This document shows positions 15,841 to 25,292 of a stretch of DNA of 32,022 bases, piece by piece. The notes beneath the pieces were generated by a model that saw only the letters and a list, made by a program, of their open reading frames with translations, was not told where the DNA came from and did no database searches. Within the stretch, counting starts at the first letter, position 1. Each line of letters starts with the position of its first letter. Both the position numbers and the translations under genes were made by a program. Source of the DNA: an uncultured Bacteroides sp. (GTDB taxonomy: Bacteria > Bacteroidota > Bacteroidia > Bacteroidales > Bacteroidaceae); NCBI GenBank assembly GCA_944320865.1, contig CALUJC010000038.1:1-32022 (forward strand), in the 5' to 3' direction.

Positions 15841-17331
15841 ATGCATGAAGTGATAGACAGGCGGCGTGTGGGCCGCAGTGCGGTAAACGGGCGGATGATA
15901 TGCCGCGTGCTTGGGGTGCTGGTACTTATCGAGGTACTGATGTTCGTGGCTTGTGCCGGTGTGGCATGGCTGTATGGCGAGGCGGAGGTGGATGCCTTCC
16001 TTTGGACAGCGCTGGCGGCCACAGGCTGTGCAGGGGTGCTGCTCGCCGCAAGCCGTGGGGCGGACCGCCGCCTGGGCAAACGTGACGGCTACTGCATAGC
16101 GTCGCTCACCTGGGTGTTGTTCACGGCATTGGGCATGCTGCCCTTCCTGCTGTGTGGCAGTGTGGAGACGGCAGGCGAGGCCTTCTTCGAGACCATGTCC
16201 GGCTTCACCACCACGGGGGCAACCATTCTGGACGACATTGACAGCGAGCCGCATGCCATATTGTTCTGGCGCGCGCTGACGCACTGGATAGGTGGTCTGG
16301 GCATTGTGCTCTTTGCCTTGGCGGTGCTGCCTATCTTTGGCGAGGGCAGCTTGCAGCTGTTTTCGGGTGAGGCCGTGGGGGTGACGCACGACAAGATTCA
16401 CTCCAAGGTGAATGTCATGGCGCGCCTGCTGTGGAGTATCTACCTGGGGCTGACGGTGGTGCTGGTGGTGCTGCTCAGAGTGGGCGGCATGGGGTGGTTC
16501 GACGCCTTGTGCCACTCTATGGCTACAGTGGCTACGGGCGGATTTTCCACCCGGCAGGCCAGTGTGGCGGCGTGGCAGTCACCCTTCATAGAGTATGTGA
16601 TAGCTGCGGGGATGCTGCTGTCGGCCATCAATTTCTCGCTCTACTTTTCAGCACTGAAGGGGCGTCCGGGCAAAGTGTGGCGCGACGAGGAGACGCGCTG
16701 GTTTCTCACCTCGGTGGCAGTGGTGACGGCGGTGATAGCGGCCATGCTGGTGTGGCAGCGGGACTACGGGGTGGAGCAAGCCTTCAGGAGTGCGCTGTTT
16801 CAGGTGGCCAGCCTGCACACGTCTACCGGCTTCGGCACGGACGACTACATGCAGTGGCCGCCGCTCACTTGGATTTTGCTAGTCTACGCCATGCTGGCAG
16901 GCGGGTGTACGGGCTCTACGAGCGGCGGCATCAAGGCACTGCGCCTGGTCATATTGGCCAAAGCCATACGCAACCACCTGCGCCGCATGCTGCACCCCAA
17001 TGCTGTGCTGCCTGTGCGGGTCAACCGTCAGGCCGTGTCCCAGAGCGTAGTGCTCACGGTGGGCATCTTCGTCATCTGCTATCTGCTGTGCATCTTCGTG
17101 GGGTGGCTGGGCCTCGTGGCCACGGGGGTGGAGCTGACGGATGCCTTCGGCGTGGCCGTCTCCAGCATGGGAAACGCGGGCATGGCGCTTGGCAACTTCG
17201 GGCCGGCCTACTCTTGGAGCGCCCTGCCGGAGGCCGGTAAGTGGATAAGTTCAGCCCTCATGCTGGTAGGCCGTCTGGAGATGTTTGCCATCATGTTGAT
17301 GTTCTACTCAGCCTTCTGGCGCAAGCACTGA
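15841..17331 (+). CDS. trkH: TrkH-family potassium uptake membrane subunit
   Basis: The 496-residue protein has about ten or more membrane helices and the four pore-loop filter sequences of the TrkH/KtrB family: SGFTTTGAT, VATGGFS, HTSTGFGT and SSMGNAGMALG. GCTGSTSGGIK after the third loop is also characteristic. It takes up K+ across the inner membrane and normally needs a cytoplasmic TrkA/KtrA partner for gating. No trkA is present on either side. The start at 15841 is supported by AGGAGG about 10 nt upstream. The gene converges with the MarC-family gene, with 14 nt between them. Confidence 0.92.
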   Translation: MHEVIDRRRVGRSAVNGRMICRVLGVLVLIEVLMFVACAGVAWLYGEAEVDAFLWTALAATGCAGVLLAASRGADRRLGKRDGYCIASLTWVLFTALGMLPFLLCGSVETAGEAFFETMSGFTTTGATILDDIDSEPHAILFWRALTHWIGGLGIVLFALAVLPIFGEGSLQLFSGEAVGVTHDKIHSKVNVMARLLWSIYLGLTVVLVVLLRVGGMGWFDALCHSMATVATGGFSTRQASVAAWQSPFIEYVIAAGMLLSAINFSLYFSALKGRPGKVWRDEETRWFLTSVAVVTAVIAAMLVWQRDYGVEQAFRSALFQVASLHTSTGFGTDDYMQWPPLTWILLVYAMLAGGCTGSTSGGIKALRLVILAKAIRNHLRRMLHPNAVLPVRVNRQAVSQSVVLTVGIFVICYLLCIFVGWLGLVATGVELTDAFGVAVSSMGNAGMALGNFGPAYSWSALPEAGKWISSALMLVGRLEMFAIMLMFYSAFWRKH

Positions 17332-17345
17332 CACATGCGGCGACG

Positions 17346-17939
17346 TCAGCCCAGGTGCTTTATCAACATGGATATATTAGCCATGAACAGCTTGACGGAT
17401 ATGGCCAGCAGGATGATGCCGAAGAACTTGCGGACGATGTATATCCCTCCCTTGCCCAGGAAGCGCTCGATGCGTCCCGTCATGCTCACCACTATATACA
17501 CCCACACCATGTTCAACACCAGCGCGATAATGATGTTCACGTCGGCATACTCCGCCTTGAGCGACAACAACGTGGTAAACGCCCCCGCCCCCGCGAGCAA
17601 CGGGAACACCAGCGGTACGAGCGTAGCCTCCTTTATGGGTCCCTGGTTCTTGAATATCTCCACATCGAGAATCATCTCCAGCGACATGAGGAAAATAACT
17701 ACCGCCCCCGCCACGGCAAACGATTCGATGTCCACATGGAACAGACGCAGCATCATGTCTCCCACGTAGAAGAACCCCAATAACAGACCGAAAGATATAA
17801 GCGTGGCCTTTAGCGCATTGACATCCTTACCTTTCTCCTTGAGGCTTATGATGATTGGAATGGCACCGATAATGTCGATTACCGCAAAAAGCACGATGAA
17901 TGCACTGAACATCTGCTGGAAACTAAAAGCTGTAAACAT
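17346..17939 (-). CDS. MarC-family (UPF0056) integral membrane protein
   Basis: The product is 197 residues from the ATG at 17939. This start was chosen over an upstream ATG because CCTCCT on the + strand gives a well-placed AGGAGG ribosome binding site for it. About six membrane helices are visible. FSAFIVLFAVIDIIGAIPII and LVPLVFPLLAGAGAFTTLL match the two conserved halves of the MarC family, whose members were once thought to be multiple-antibiotic-resistance transporters but have no firm function. The promoter TATATTTG lies 27 nt upstream. Confidence 0.88.
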   Translation of the reverse strand: MFTAFSFQQMFSAFIVLFAVIDIIGAIPIIISLKEKGKDVNALKATLISFGLLLGFFYVGDMMLRLFHVDIESFAVAGAVVIFLMSLEMILDVEIFKNQGPIKEATLVPLVFPLLAGAGAFTTLLSLKAEYADVNIIIALVLNMVWVYIVVSMTGRIERFLGKGGIYIVRKFFGIILLAISVKLFMANISMLIKHLG

Positions 17940-17966
17940 ATAGGTATCCTCCTTTATTAAACAGCG

Positions 17967-17974
17967 CAAATATA
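17967..17974 (-). promoter_or_regulatory. -7 box of the MarC-family gene
   Basis: The minus strand reads TATATTTG, an exact TAnnTTTG match, with GC following as is common. Confidence 0.5.
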
Positions 17975-18088
17975 CATGTTTTCACCCACCCATCCAAGTA
18001 AACAGGACACCCGCAGCCTCTTTCTTTAAGAAAAGATAAAAAAAGCAAAAAGGGAGAAAGGGTGGCAACGACGCTACATGATATTGCC

Positions 18089-18096
18089 TACTTTTG
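18089..18096 (+). promoter_or_regulatory. -7 box of the Crp/Fnr regulator gene
   Basis: TACTTTTG matches TAnnTTTG and lies 30 nt before the ATG at 18127, which supports that start over an upstream TTG. Confidence 0.5.
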
Positions 18097-18126
18097 CCAA
18101 GACTTATCGGAAACCGTACGACACTT

Positions 18127-18798
18127 ATGGATACAATGTTTGACACGTTGTTGCAACTCCCCCTTTTCCAAGGACTTGCACACGAGGATTTTACCAATAT
18201 CTTAGGCAAAGTAAAGCTGCACTTCACCAAGCACAAGGCCGGTGACACCCTTGCCCAAGCCGGAGAACCCTGCACGCAACTGATATTCATCCTGAAGGGC
18301 GAAGTGGCCTCGCAAACCAGTGCCAAGGCCTACAGCCTCATCGAATACCAACAAGCCCCCTGCCTGCTGGAGCCACAATCCATGTTCGGCATGTACACCA
18401 ACTACTCGGCCACCCATACCGTTGCCGACAGCGAGGTGCATGCCGTAAGCATCAGCAAAGCCTTCGTGCTGAAGGAGCTGTGGCGGTACGACATCTTCCG
18501 GTTGAACTACTGCAATATTGTCTGCAACCGGGTACAAAGCCTGAAAGCCAGACTTTGGTTACCCTCTCCCGACGACACCGAGGGGCGCATTGCCTACTTC
18601 ATCTGCCAGCACTGCGAGTATAACAAAGGGAAGAAGATACTAAAAATCAAGATGGACGACTTGGCCCGTATCATCAACGAGACCCGCTTGGCTGTATCGA
18701 AGACATTGAACAAAATGCAAGAAGACGGCTGGATAGAACTGCACCGGGGAGAAATTGTTGTCCCGCAGCTGGAACTGCTAACAGAGAACTGCCTATGA
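18127..18798 (+). CDS. Crp/Fnr-family transcription regulator
   Basis: The product is 223 residues from the ATG at 18127. The N-terminal cyclic-nucleotide-binding-like barrel (about 10-125) shows [20 protein letters not shown] and [21 protein letters not shown]. The C-terminal winged helix (about 150-215) contains [23 protein letters not shown], the recognition-helix pattern of the family. There are no clustered cysteines for an Fnr iron-sulfur centre, so the signal is unknown. It overlaps the next gene by ATGA and probably regulates or is co-regulated with it. Confidence 0.88.
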   Translation: MDTMFDTLLQLPLFQGLAHEDFTNILGKVKLHFTKHKAGDTLAQAGEPCTQLIFILKGEVASQTSAKAYSLIEYQQAPCLLEPQSMFGMYTNYSATHTVADSEVHAVSISKAFVLKELWRYDIFRLNYCNIVCNRVQSLKARLWLPSPDDTEGRIAYFICQHCEYNKGKKILKIKMDDLARIINETRLAVSKTLNKMQEDGWIELHRGEIVVPQLELLTENCL

Positions 18799-19733
18799 GT
18801 GAAAAGACCAAAGGCTACCTCTTGGCCATCATCGCCGCCGCCACTTACGGCATGAACCCACTGTTTGCCCTGCCCCTCTATGCAGATGGCATGAACCCCG
18901 ACTCCGTACTGTTCTTCCGCTACCTGTTTGCCATCCCGCTGGTAGGTGCCATGCTCAAGACGAGGCGGGGAAGCGACTTCCGCCTGCAGAAGAAAGACGT
19001 GCTCCCCCTCATCGTCATGGGCATCCTGGTAGCATTGTCATCGCTCACCCTCTTCCAGTCCTACAACTACATGGACGCAGGCATCGCTTCCACCATCCTG
19101 TTTGTCTACCCCATTATGGTGGCCCTCATCATGGCATTGGTCTACAAGGAAAAAGTAACGACACAGACCGCCTTGTGTATCCTCATGGCCCTGGGCGGCA
19201 TAGGCATGCTGTATCAAGGAGGAGACGGCGCTACGCTTAGCCTGACCGGCACGCTGCTGGTACTGGGTTCCGCCCTGTCCTATGCCATCTACATCGTGAG
19301 CATCAACCGCCCGGCACTAAAGGAAATGGCTACGCTGAAGGTGACGTTCTACATCCTGCTGTTCGGCGTATTGCTGTTTGTCGTGCGCCTTTATATCAAC
19401 GGCGGCATCAGCCTGCCCGGCCAGTGGTGGTTGTGGGGCAACTTGCTGGCGTTGGCCATATTCCCCACAGCCATATCTTTTCTGTGTACCACAAGCGCCA
19501 TTCAGCGCATAGGTTCCACCCCTACCGCTATCCTTGGCGCGCTTGAACCGCTGACGGCCATCATCTTTGGCGTCACCGTTTTCGGCGAACGGCTCACGGC
19601 ACGCGACTGTATGGGCATCTTCCTCATCATTGTAGCTGTAACCGTGGTAATTGCCGGAGGCAGCATCACCCACCAGCTTGTCCGCTTCCGCAAGATGTTT
19701 CCACGCTTGCCGCTGAAAAGAGTAAAAAAGTAA
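18795..19733 (+). CDS. EamA/DMT-family transporter
   Basis: The 312-residue protein has ten predicted membrane helices in two EamA halves. The first starts with [20 protein letters not shown], and the second has [19 protein letters not shown] and [20 protein letters not shown], the usual EamA end motif. These inner-membrane proteins export metabolites or drugs; the substrate is unknown. It is coupled by an ATGA overlap to the Crp/Fnr gene. Confidence 0.9.
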   Translation: MSEKTKGYLLAIIAAATYGMNPLFALPLYADGMNPDSVLFFRYLFAIPLVGAMLKTRRGSDFRLQKKDVLPLIVMGILVALSSLTLFQSYNYMDAGIASTILFVYPIMVALIMALVYKEKVTTQTALCILMALGGIGMLYQGGDGATLSLTGTLLVLGSALSYAIYIVSINRPALKEMATLKVTFYILLFGVLLFVVRLYINGGISLPGQWWLWGNLLALAIFPTAISFLCTTSAIQRIGSTPTAILGALEPLTAIIFGVTVFGERLTARDCMGIFLIIVAVTVVIAGGSITHQLVRFRKMFPRLPLKRVKK

Positions 19734-19792
19734 TCTTCCACCCAAAGACACCAATCAACACATGAAATATTAATCCATTAAACCCTTATCAC

Positions 19793-20629
19793 ATGAAAAA
19801 GATTCTAACCATTATCGCCGCACTGGTTGCGGCAAGCCATTTCGAAATCTTTGCACAAAGTGTTGGTACATATTCCGAAAAGGTAGTCCTTGAAACTCCC
19901 GATGTCATTTTCCGTCAAATTGATGAACACACCTGGGAAGGCAACGGCCACCTGATGGCAGCCGAAAGCATCTATCTTGTGGAAGGTGACAAACGGGCCG
20001 TACTAATTGATGCCGGTACACGGATTAAGGATTTAGACAAACTTGTGGCAAAACTGACCTCCAAGCCTGTCACACTGATTATCACCCATGTACATCCCGA
20101 CCATACCGGTTCCGCCATCAACTATTTCCCAAGCCTATACATCAATGCAGCCGATACGGTCAACATCCCCCAATTCATGCCCGACTACAAAGGCGAAGTC
20201 AAGTACCTGAAAGACCATGAAGTTATTGATTTGGGTAACAGACAGCTAACGGTCATCTTCACCCCTGGGCATACTCCCGGCTCTACCACTTTCATCGACA
20301 AAGAGGCCGGCTACGGCTTCAGCGGCGACTCATTCGGTTCGGGCAACCTGCTGCTGACTCTGCCCTTCTCCACTTTGCAAAATACCTGCGAACGAATGCT
20401 GCACTGCATGGAACGCCACAACATCCAACGCCTCTATCCCGGCCATTATTATGGTCAGAACGCTGAAACTCAGCAACGCCTCAAGGATATGATTACCATC
20501 TGTGAAGACATGCTTTCTGGCAAACGTCCGGTAGAAGACAACCCTACTCCCAACAAGACCCTTGGCCTTGACAAACTTGTCACCGACTTCGGTGTCCGCA
20601 TCAATTACAATATCAACTGCTTGAAATAA
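19793..20629 (+). CDS. Exported metallo-beta-lactamase-fold hydrolase
   Basis: The 278-residue protein has a signal peptide (MKKILTIIAALVAASHFEIFAQ). The zinc-binding motif THVHPDH (His99, His101, Asp103, His104) is complete, and further ligands are visible in GHTPGST, GDSFG and YPGHYYG. The fold hydrolyses esters, thioesters, lactams or phosphodiesters. Sequence alone does not show lactamase activity, and the motif order fits generic glyoxalase-II or B3-like members. It is exported, probably to the periplasm. It lies 59 nt after the EamA gene and ends at a clear terminator. Confidence 0.85.
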   Translation: MKKILTIIAALVAASHFEIFAQSVGTYSEKVVLETPDVIFRQIDEHTWEGNGHLMAAESIYLVEGDKRAVLIDAGTRIKDLDKLVAKLTSKPVTLIITHVHPDHTGSAINYFPSLYINAADTVNIPQFMPDYKGEVKYLKDHEVIDLGNRQLTVIFTPGHTPGSTTFIDKEAGYGFSGDSFGSGNLLLTLPFSTLQNTCERMLHCMERHNIQRLYPGHYYGQNAETQQRLKDMITICEDMLSGKRPVEDNPTPNKTLGLDKLVTDFGVRINYNINCLK

Positions 20630-20652
20630 GCATGCCTACGGACACAAATTTA

Positions 20653-20697
20653 CAAAAATAGCTCCAACCCATACAAGTTGGAGCTATTTATTTTTCT
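20653..20697. terminator. Bidirectional intrinsic terminator
   Basis: AATAGCTCCAAC and GTTGGAGCTATT form a perfect 12-bp stem with an 8-nt loop, followed by TATTTTTC on the + strand and preceded by CAAAA, which gives a U-tract on the minus strand. It serves the metallo-hydrolase and the convergent barrel gene. Confidence 0.9.
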
Positions 20698-20711
20698 ATC
20701 TATTGCACGTA

Positions 20712-21224
20712 TCAGAACGTGTAGTAGAAGCCAAACGAAAGGTCTCCGCTACTCAGGCTGAGGCCACCGCCGTTTGAGCCATAAAGGTAGTCGTCGCGAT
20801 AACCCAGGAAACCGATTTTAGCCAAAAGGCTCAGGTGGTCAGTCACAGCGAACGATAGACCAGGCCTGAAACCTATCTCAAAGCCGCTTACATTGTCAGC
20901 CCCCTTTACACCGACCGTAGAAAAGCCGAAACCGCCATCTACGAACAAGCTCAATTGGTCAGTCTCAAAAAACGTGTAGCGGGCATAAGGAGCAAGTGCA
21001 AAGGCATTAGATTTTATCCCATTGGACTTTGCATGCGAAAATTCCAACGTACCGCCTACCGCCCATTTGTCGCTGAAGTTATACCCCACCTCCGGAGCAA
21101 TACCAAAGGTGGTTCTATTATCACCGCCCCAAATGTTGAGCGTTCCACCCAAATACACACCTTCCTGCGCCTTGACACCCATGGCTACCAGCGCAACGAA
21201 TAAACAAATTACCAGTCTTTTCAT
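20712..21224 (-). CDS. Small outer-membrane beta-barrel protein
   Basis: The 170-residue protein has a signal peptide (MKRLVICLFVALVAMGVKAQ) and alternating amphipathic strands (WAVGGTLEFSHA, LAPYARYTFF, LSLFVDGGFGFSTVG, FEIGFRPGLSFAVTDHLSLL). It ends in an aromatic-rich strand with C-terminal Phe (LSFGFYYTF), the signature of BamA-assembled barrels. Size suggests eight strands, like OmpX/OmpA-type proteins. The ligand is unknown. It begins 33 nt after the guaA stop and may be partly co-transcribed. Confidence 0.82.
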   Translation of the reverse strand: MKRLVICLFVALVAMGVKAQEGVYLGGTLNIWGGDNRTTFGIAPEVGYNFSDKWAVGGTLEFSHAKSNGIKSNAFALAPYARYTFFETDQLSLFVDGGFGFSTVGVKGADNVSGFEIGFRPGLSFAVTDHLSLLAKIGFLGYRDDYLYGSNGGGLSLSSGDLSFGFYYTF

Positions 21225-21257
21225 TTTTATTCTATTTTTTGTTAAACATATTAACCA

Positions 21258-22811
21258 TTATTCCCACTCTATTGTCGAAGGTGGCTTCGACGAGATGTCG
21301 TAAGTGACGCGGTTCACGCCTTTTACCTTATTAATAATATCGTTAGAGACTTTGGCAAGGAAGTCATAGGGCAGGCGGGCCCAGTCGGCGGTCATGGCAT
21401 CAGTGCTGGTCACGGCACGCAGGGCCACGGCACGCTCGTAAGTGCGCTCATCGCCCATCACGCCCACGCTCTGCACGGGCAGCAGGATGACACCGGCCTG
21501 CCACACCTGGTGGTAGAGGCAGGTTTCGTTCCCTTCGGCATCCTGCACCTTCCAATCCCACAGGCCCCGGATGAAGATATCGTCGGCATCCTGCAGGATA
21601 CGCACCTTCTCGCGGGTGATGTCGCCCAAGATACGCACGGCCAGGCCCGGCCCCGGGAAGGGGTGGCGGCCGATGAGGTGCTCGGGTATGCCCAGCTCGC
21701 GGCCCACGCGGCGCACTTCGTCTTTGAACAGCCATTTCAGCGGTTCACAGAGCCGGAGGTTCATCTCCTTGGGCAGGCCGCCCACATTGTGGTGGCTCTT
21801 GATGACCTTGCCCGTAATGTTCAGGCTCTCTATGCGGTCGGGGTAAATGGTACCCTGTGCCAGCCAGCGGGCATCGGTTATCTTGTGGGCTTCGGCATTG
21901 AACACCTCCACGAAGTCGCGGCCGATGATTTTACGCTTCTGCTCGGGGTCGGTCACGCCCTCCAGATCGCGGAAAAACTTCTCTGAAGCATCCACGCCGA
22001 TGACGTTCAGCCCGAGACACTCATAGTCGTGCATCACGTTCTTGAACTCGTCCTTGCGCAGCAGGCCGTGGTCTACGAAGATGCAGGTCAGGTTCTTGCC
22101 GATGGCACGGTTCAGCAGCACGGCAGCTACGGAAGAATCCACGCCACCGCTCAGACCCAGGATGACGCGGTCGTTACCAATCTGCTCCTTCAGCTCCGCC
22201 ACCGTGGTGTCCACAAACGATGCCGGGCTCCACGTCTGGTGGCAACCACAGGCTTCCACGACGAAGTTCTTCAGCATCTGCGTGCCGTCTTCCGAGTGGA
22301 ACACTTCTGGGTGGAACTGCACGCCCCACGTCTGCTCGCCCTCCACCTGATAGGCGGCAATCTTCACTTTATCGGTCGACGCAATGATTTTAAACCCTGC
22401 GGGAATGGCAGTGATGGTGTCGCCGTGGCTCATCCACACCTGGGTGCCGGGACGCACGCCATGAAACAGCAGGTTGTCGCCGTCAAACACACTGAGGTGT
22501 GCCCGCCCGTACTCACGGCTTCCGGCAGGCTCCACATTACCGCCGTAGGTATAGGCCATGAACTGCGCGCCGTAGCAAATGCCCAGCAGAGGCAGACGTC
22601 CGCGTATGTCCGACAGGTCGACCTTAAAAGCCTCCTGGTCGTACACCGAGAAGGGGCTTCCCGAGAGGATGACGCCCCGCACGCTTTCGTCGCCGTGCGG
22701 AAACTTGTTGTAAGGCACAATTTCGCAATACACGTTCAGCTCGCGCAAGCGGCGCCCTATGAGTTGGGTAGTCTGCGAGCCGAAATCGAGGATAATGATT
22801 TTTTCTTCCAT
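21258..22811 (-). CDS. guaA: GMP synthase (glutamine-hydrolysing)
   Basis: The 517-residue protein is close to the usual length. The N-terminal glutamine amidotransferase has catalytic Cys79 in GICYGAQ and the His167/Glu169 pair in QFHPEV. The ATP-pyrophosphatase domain has the P-loop SGGVDSS (221-227). The C-terminal dimerisation domain includes [16 protein letters not shown] and ends [11 protein letters not shown], as is typical. It converts XMP to GMP in the cytoplasm. Promoter TACATTTG at 22852-22859 gives a short leader with no visible riboswitch. Confidence 0.97.
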   Translation of the reverse strand: MEEKIIILDFGSQTTQLIGRRLRELNVYCEIVPYNKFPHGDESVRGVILSGSPFSVYDQEAFKVDLSDIRGRLPLLGICYGAQFMAYTYGGNVEPAGSREYGRAHLSVFDGDNLLFHGVRPGTQVWMSHGDTITAIPAGFKIIASTDKVKIAAYQVEGEQTWGVQFHPEVFHSEDGTQMLKNFVVEACGCHQTWSPASFVDTTVAELKEQIGNDRVILGLSGGVDSSVAAVLLNRAIGKNLTCIFVDHGLLRKDEFKNVMHDYECLGLNVIGVDASEKFFRDLEGVTDPEQKRKIIGRDFVEVFNAEAHKITDARWLAQGTIYPDRIESLNITGKVIKSHHNVGGLPKEMNLRLCEPLKWLFKDEVRRVGRELGIPEHLIGRHPFPGPGLAVRILGDITREKVRILQDADDIFIRGLWDWKVQDAEGNETCLYHQVWQAGVILLPVQSVGVMGDERTYERAVALRAVTSTDAMTADWARLPYDFLAKVSNDIINKVKGVNRVTYDISSKPPSTIEWE

Positions 22812-22851
22812 TGTATTGAAGTCTGTTGTGTGAATAATCGGTTTGAAAGCG

Positions 22852-22859
22852 CAAATGTA
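22852..22859 (-). promoter_or_regulatory. -7 box of guaA
   Basis: The minus strand reads TACATTTG, an exact TAnnTTTG match, 40 nt before the start codon. Confidence 0.5.
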
Positions 22860-22994
22860 GAAAAAAACGCGGACATTACAGGCATCTAGGTGGGGAAAGT
22901 AAATGGCAATAGAAAAAATCTTTGAAAATAGTGCTAAAAGAATCCACCTTAGACTCCTGGTCTAAAGGTTTCCATAATTTTAAAATAAAGTTTA

Positions 22995-23065
22995 GAGCCT
23001 GTTTGTATTTTCCTCTTTTATTCAGCCCTCAAAATAAGGCTGAGCAAAATTTAAACGACAGGCTC
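22995..23065. mobile_element. Internally deleted copy of the palindromic element
   Basis: GAGCCTGTTTGTATTTT at the left and AAAATTTAAACGACAGGCTC at the right are the termini of the 173-bp element found at 31086-31434. The centre is missing. The junction falls at CAGCCCTC, a sequence present near both ends of the missing part in the full copies, which fits deletion through a short direct repeat. The remaining TTCAGCC/GGCTGAG arms still pair. It lies in the gap of about 350 bp (22812-23163) between guaA and the lipoprotein gene; nothing else was recognised in that gap apart from the guaA promoter. Confidence 0.8.
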
Positions 23066-23163
23066 TAAATTTCTATGCGGGTAAAGATATGTTTTTTGTT
23101 GGAAAGTCCCCTTTTATTGCTCCTCAGTTTCAACAGAAACTGCTGTCGGTGGAATGTCTTGAC

Positions 23164-23862
23164 TTAATAGTAAGGAATGTATCGCGTCCAGGTAATCTCC
23201 CGTTTCACGTCTTTTATCCCGGCATTCGGGTACAATGCCTGGTAATATTCAGTCAAGTCCTCTTGGGTAGTCATACTTTTTTTTGTCCGTTGAATAATGG
23301 TGAATATACTTTTTCCGCCGGATTCATCTTCAGCAACGATTCGTCCATCTATAAACTGGTACTGTATGCTTTTTATGCCATCGTCTATTGGTGGTTCTTC
23401 CCCATTTGCCACAAAAACATATCGTTTGGCCAAGGCAAAAGGCAAATTCTTTTTTAACAAATACTGAACGATTCCTCCCATATCCAAATCATCAGAACTA
23501 CAGGAACCTGCTATATCCCCTTCACTTTTTATGACCCAATAGCCACCCTCCAAGTCCAAGACAGAAGTCACCAGAAGTTCAACACTCTCATTCTTATCAT
23601 TGGTCAAGCGGACAAGCGTTACCCCTTCGTCCGTGGCATACAGTTCCAAATGCCCGTCTTTCACCGTTGCCGTTACTATATTGGGATTGTCAACCTCAGC
23701 TGTACAATTCTTTCCAGCATGTTTCACCTCAACCGTTACCGTTTCACCCACGCGGAGCTTCACTTCGTCCGTACCAAGGTCTAATTCTTTGTCACATGAC
23801 GATAACAATGTCAGTGCGTAGACAATGCTTACATAGAGTATGCTTGTTTTTAATATATTCAT
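23164..23862 (-). CDS. Lipoprotein of unknown function at the end of the C10 protease locus
   Basis: The 232-residue protein has the lipobox LLSSC followed by DKELD, an acidic stretch compatible with surface export of Bacteroidetes lipoproteins. Residues about 30-100 (VKLRVGETVTVEV, IVTATVKDGHLELYATDEGV, TLVRLTNDKNESVELLV) look like a Big2/CpaC-like Ig-fold domain. The C-terminal half (GGYWVIKSEGDIAG, FIDGRIVAEDESGGKSIFTI) is not recognised. It follows the C10 protease after 86 nt on the same strand. B. fragilis C10 proteases are known to have small lipoprotein inhibitors nearby, so an inhibitor or partner role is possible but unproven. Confidence 0.7.
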   Translation of the reverse strand: MNILKTSILYVSIVYALTLLSSCDKELDLGTDEVKLRVGETVTVEVKHAGKNCTAEVDNPNIVTATVKDGHLELYATDEGVTLVRLTNDKNESVELLVTSVLDLEGGYWVIKSEGDIAGSCSSDDLDMGGIVQYLLKKNLPFALAKRYVFVANGEEPPIDDGIKSIQYQFIDGRIVAEDESGGKSIFTIIQRTKKSMTTQEDLTEYYQALYPNAGIKDVKREITWTRYIPYY

Positions 23863-23948
23863 TGCATTTACTTTTTGTTTGTGAATATTATACTAAACAG
23901 GGGCATGGACATTGGAAAGAACAACCGTCCATACCCTTGTTTCAATGC

Positions 23949-25292
23949 CTATTTTTTACGTACATTGGGATATATGTTGATATTCCGATTATAATTATCT
24001 ACACTGGTCTGGAAGCTCATGGAACTTTCAGCTAAGTAATAGCCATCTTCATTACCGCTCCACCCCATATTGGCATGTACATAATATAATTCTTTTCCAG
24101 AATTATCAAGTCTCTTTTGAAATCCATCTAATATCCAAGCATGACTTCCTGTATCGCACGCTCCAGTTATTATTATAGGTTTTGCATTTTGACTATTAGT
24201 TCCTAGTGAAGCCTTTACCTTACTCATATTCCAACTACTTTTGGAATCAGCCACAATATTGAATAATGGCAAAAAGTTTTTTACTGCCGCGCCAACATCG
24301 GTACTTCCTCCAACCTCACATGAATATTTAGTGTTAGTCCTATTTCCGATGAATTTCATTAATATGGATATTTGGTTAATTCTTGCTGGAGTATCATATA
24401 TTGTCACTTTAGGAGATGATTTTAATAACTTCCAGTCAATAGTAATTCCATCCGCAAACATCGGAGGTTCAAAATAGGACAAAATTTGGGCAATACATAC
24501 TACACCACAACCAGCCGGATAACGTCCTTCATAGCCATCATAGCTGTCATAATCACACGCTTGCTTCAATTTCCTATTATAAGGTGCCGTTTGATCCCAA
24601 GAAACTTTAATCATAGGTGACACTTCCGATTGCAATATGCCGGTAGAAGGGGTGTCTTCTTTTTCACTTCGAGTTGCAAATGAAGATTCTACTGTAATCA
24701 AATTTTTGACATCGTTAAAAGAAATTGACTCAACGTTTTTGTCCAACATTCTTGCCAATTTTAATAACGTTTTTCTTCTAAGGGAATCCTTGATTGCTTC
24801 CACCTTGGCAACAGAATGTTGTGCAATTTTTGTCGCCATTCCAATCATTATCTCTGCACCAGCGCTTTGCAGTCCTTCCAATTGGCTATGTATCGGTACA
24901 TAGGCTAAAACAGCAGGAAATCTTTTGTCAGCAGAAACCAGGGAATATCCTACTGTACTATCATTTTTCAGTTCCACTTCAAATATTGGAATGGAGTTGT
25001 CGGAAGCACTTTTAGTGTTTGTGTTTGGCGTTTTGTCGCCATCTTCAGCTGTGGAATAAATTTTTCTTTTGATGTACATTGATGTCTTGTCGGAATTAGC
25101 CATTGACTTAGTGAAATTTCGAACCAACTCCAAGGCTTCTGATTCCTCTATTGTACCGGTTTCATCATTGGCTATACTGATATATTCCTCTTGCGTCAAT
25201 TCTATCTTGTCCATAGTAGGTACAATGTTTTCAGTGTTGGTGCAAGATGCGAATAAGCAGATGCAGGATATAATAAAAATGTTTGTTTTCAT
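23949..25292 (-). CDS. C10-family (streptopain-type) cysteine protease, lipoprotein
   Basis: The 447-residue protein has lipobox LFASC (Cys17) followed by TNTEN. A Spi-like propeptide covers about residues 30-225. The mature domain opens with SWDQTAPYN and contains the catalytic Cys262 in PAGCGVVCIAQIL, His384 in GSHAWILDGFQ, and the oxyanion/Trp region HANMGWSGNEDGYY. This matches SpeB and the B. fragilis C10 (Bfp) proteases, which are activated by propeptide removal. A lipid anchor implies an envelope or surface position. The start overlaps the 787-residue gene by ATGA, so the two are coupled. The segment is AT-rich compared with the housekeeping genes around it. Confidence 0.88.
   Translation of the reverse strand: MKTNIFIISCICLFASCTNTENIVPTMDKIELTQEEYISIANDETGTIEESEALELVRNFTKSMANSDKTSMYIKRKIYSTAEDGDKTPNTNTKSASDNSIPIFEVELKNDSTVGYSLVSADKRFPAVLAYVPIHSQLEGLQSAGAEIMIGMATKIAQHSVAKVEAIKDSLRRKTLLKLARMLDKNVESISFNDVKNLITVESSFATRSEKEDTPSTGILQSEVSPMIKVSWDQTAPYNRKLKQACDYDSYDGYEGRYPAGCGVVCIAQILSYFEPPMFADGITIDWKLLKSSPKVTIYDTPARINQISILMKFIGNRTNTKYSCEVGGSTDVGAAVKNFLPLFNIVADSKSSWNMSKVKASLGTNSQNAKPIIITGACDTGSHAWILDGFQKRLDNSGKELYYVHANMGWSGNEDGYYLAESSMSFQTSVDNYNRNINIYPNVRKK

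Noticed and set aside
19793-20629. Beta-lactamase resistance gene
   Set aside because: The metallo-beta-lactamase fold is shared by many hydrolases; nothing seen here points specifically to lactam hydrolysis.
22812-22860. Purine riboswitch upstream of guaA
   Set aside because: The predicted leader is only about 34 nt, too short for the aptamer, and lacks its conserved loops.
23164-23862. Confident assignment as a C10 protease inhibitor
   Set aside because: Position fits, but no inhibitor motif is recognisable and the N-terminal domain looks like a generic Ig fold.
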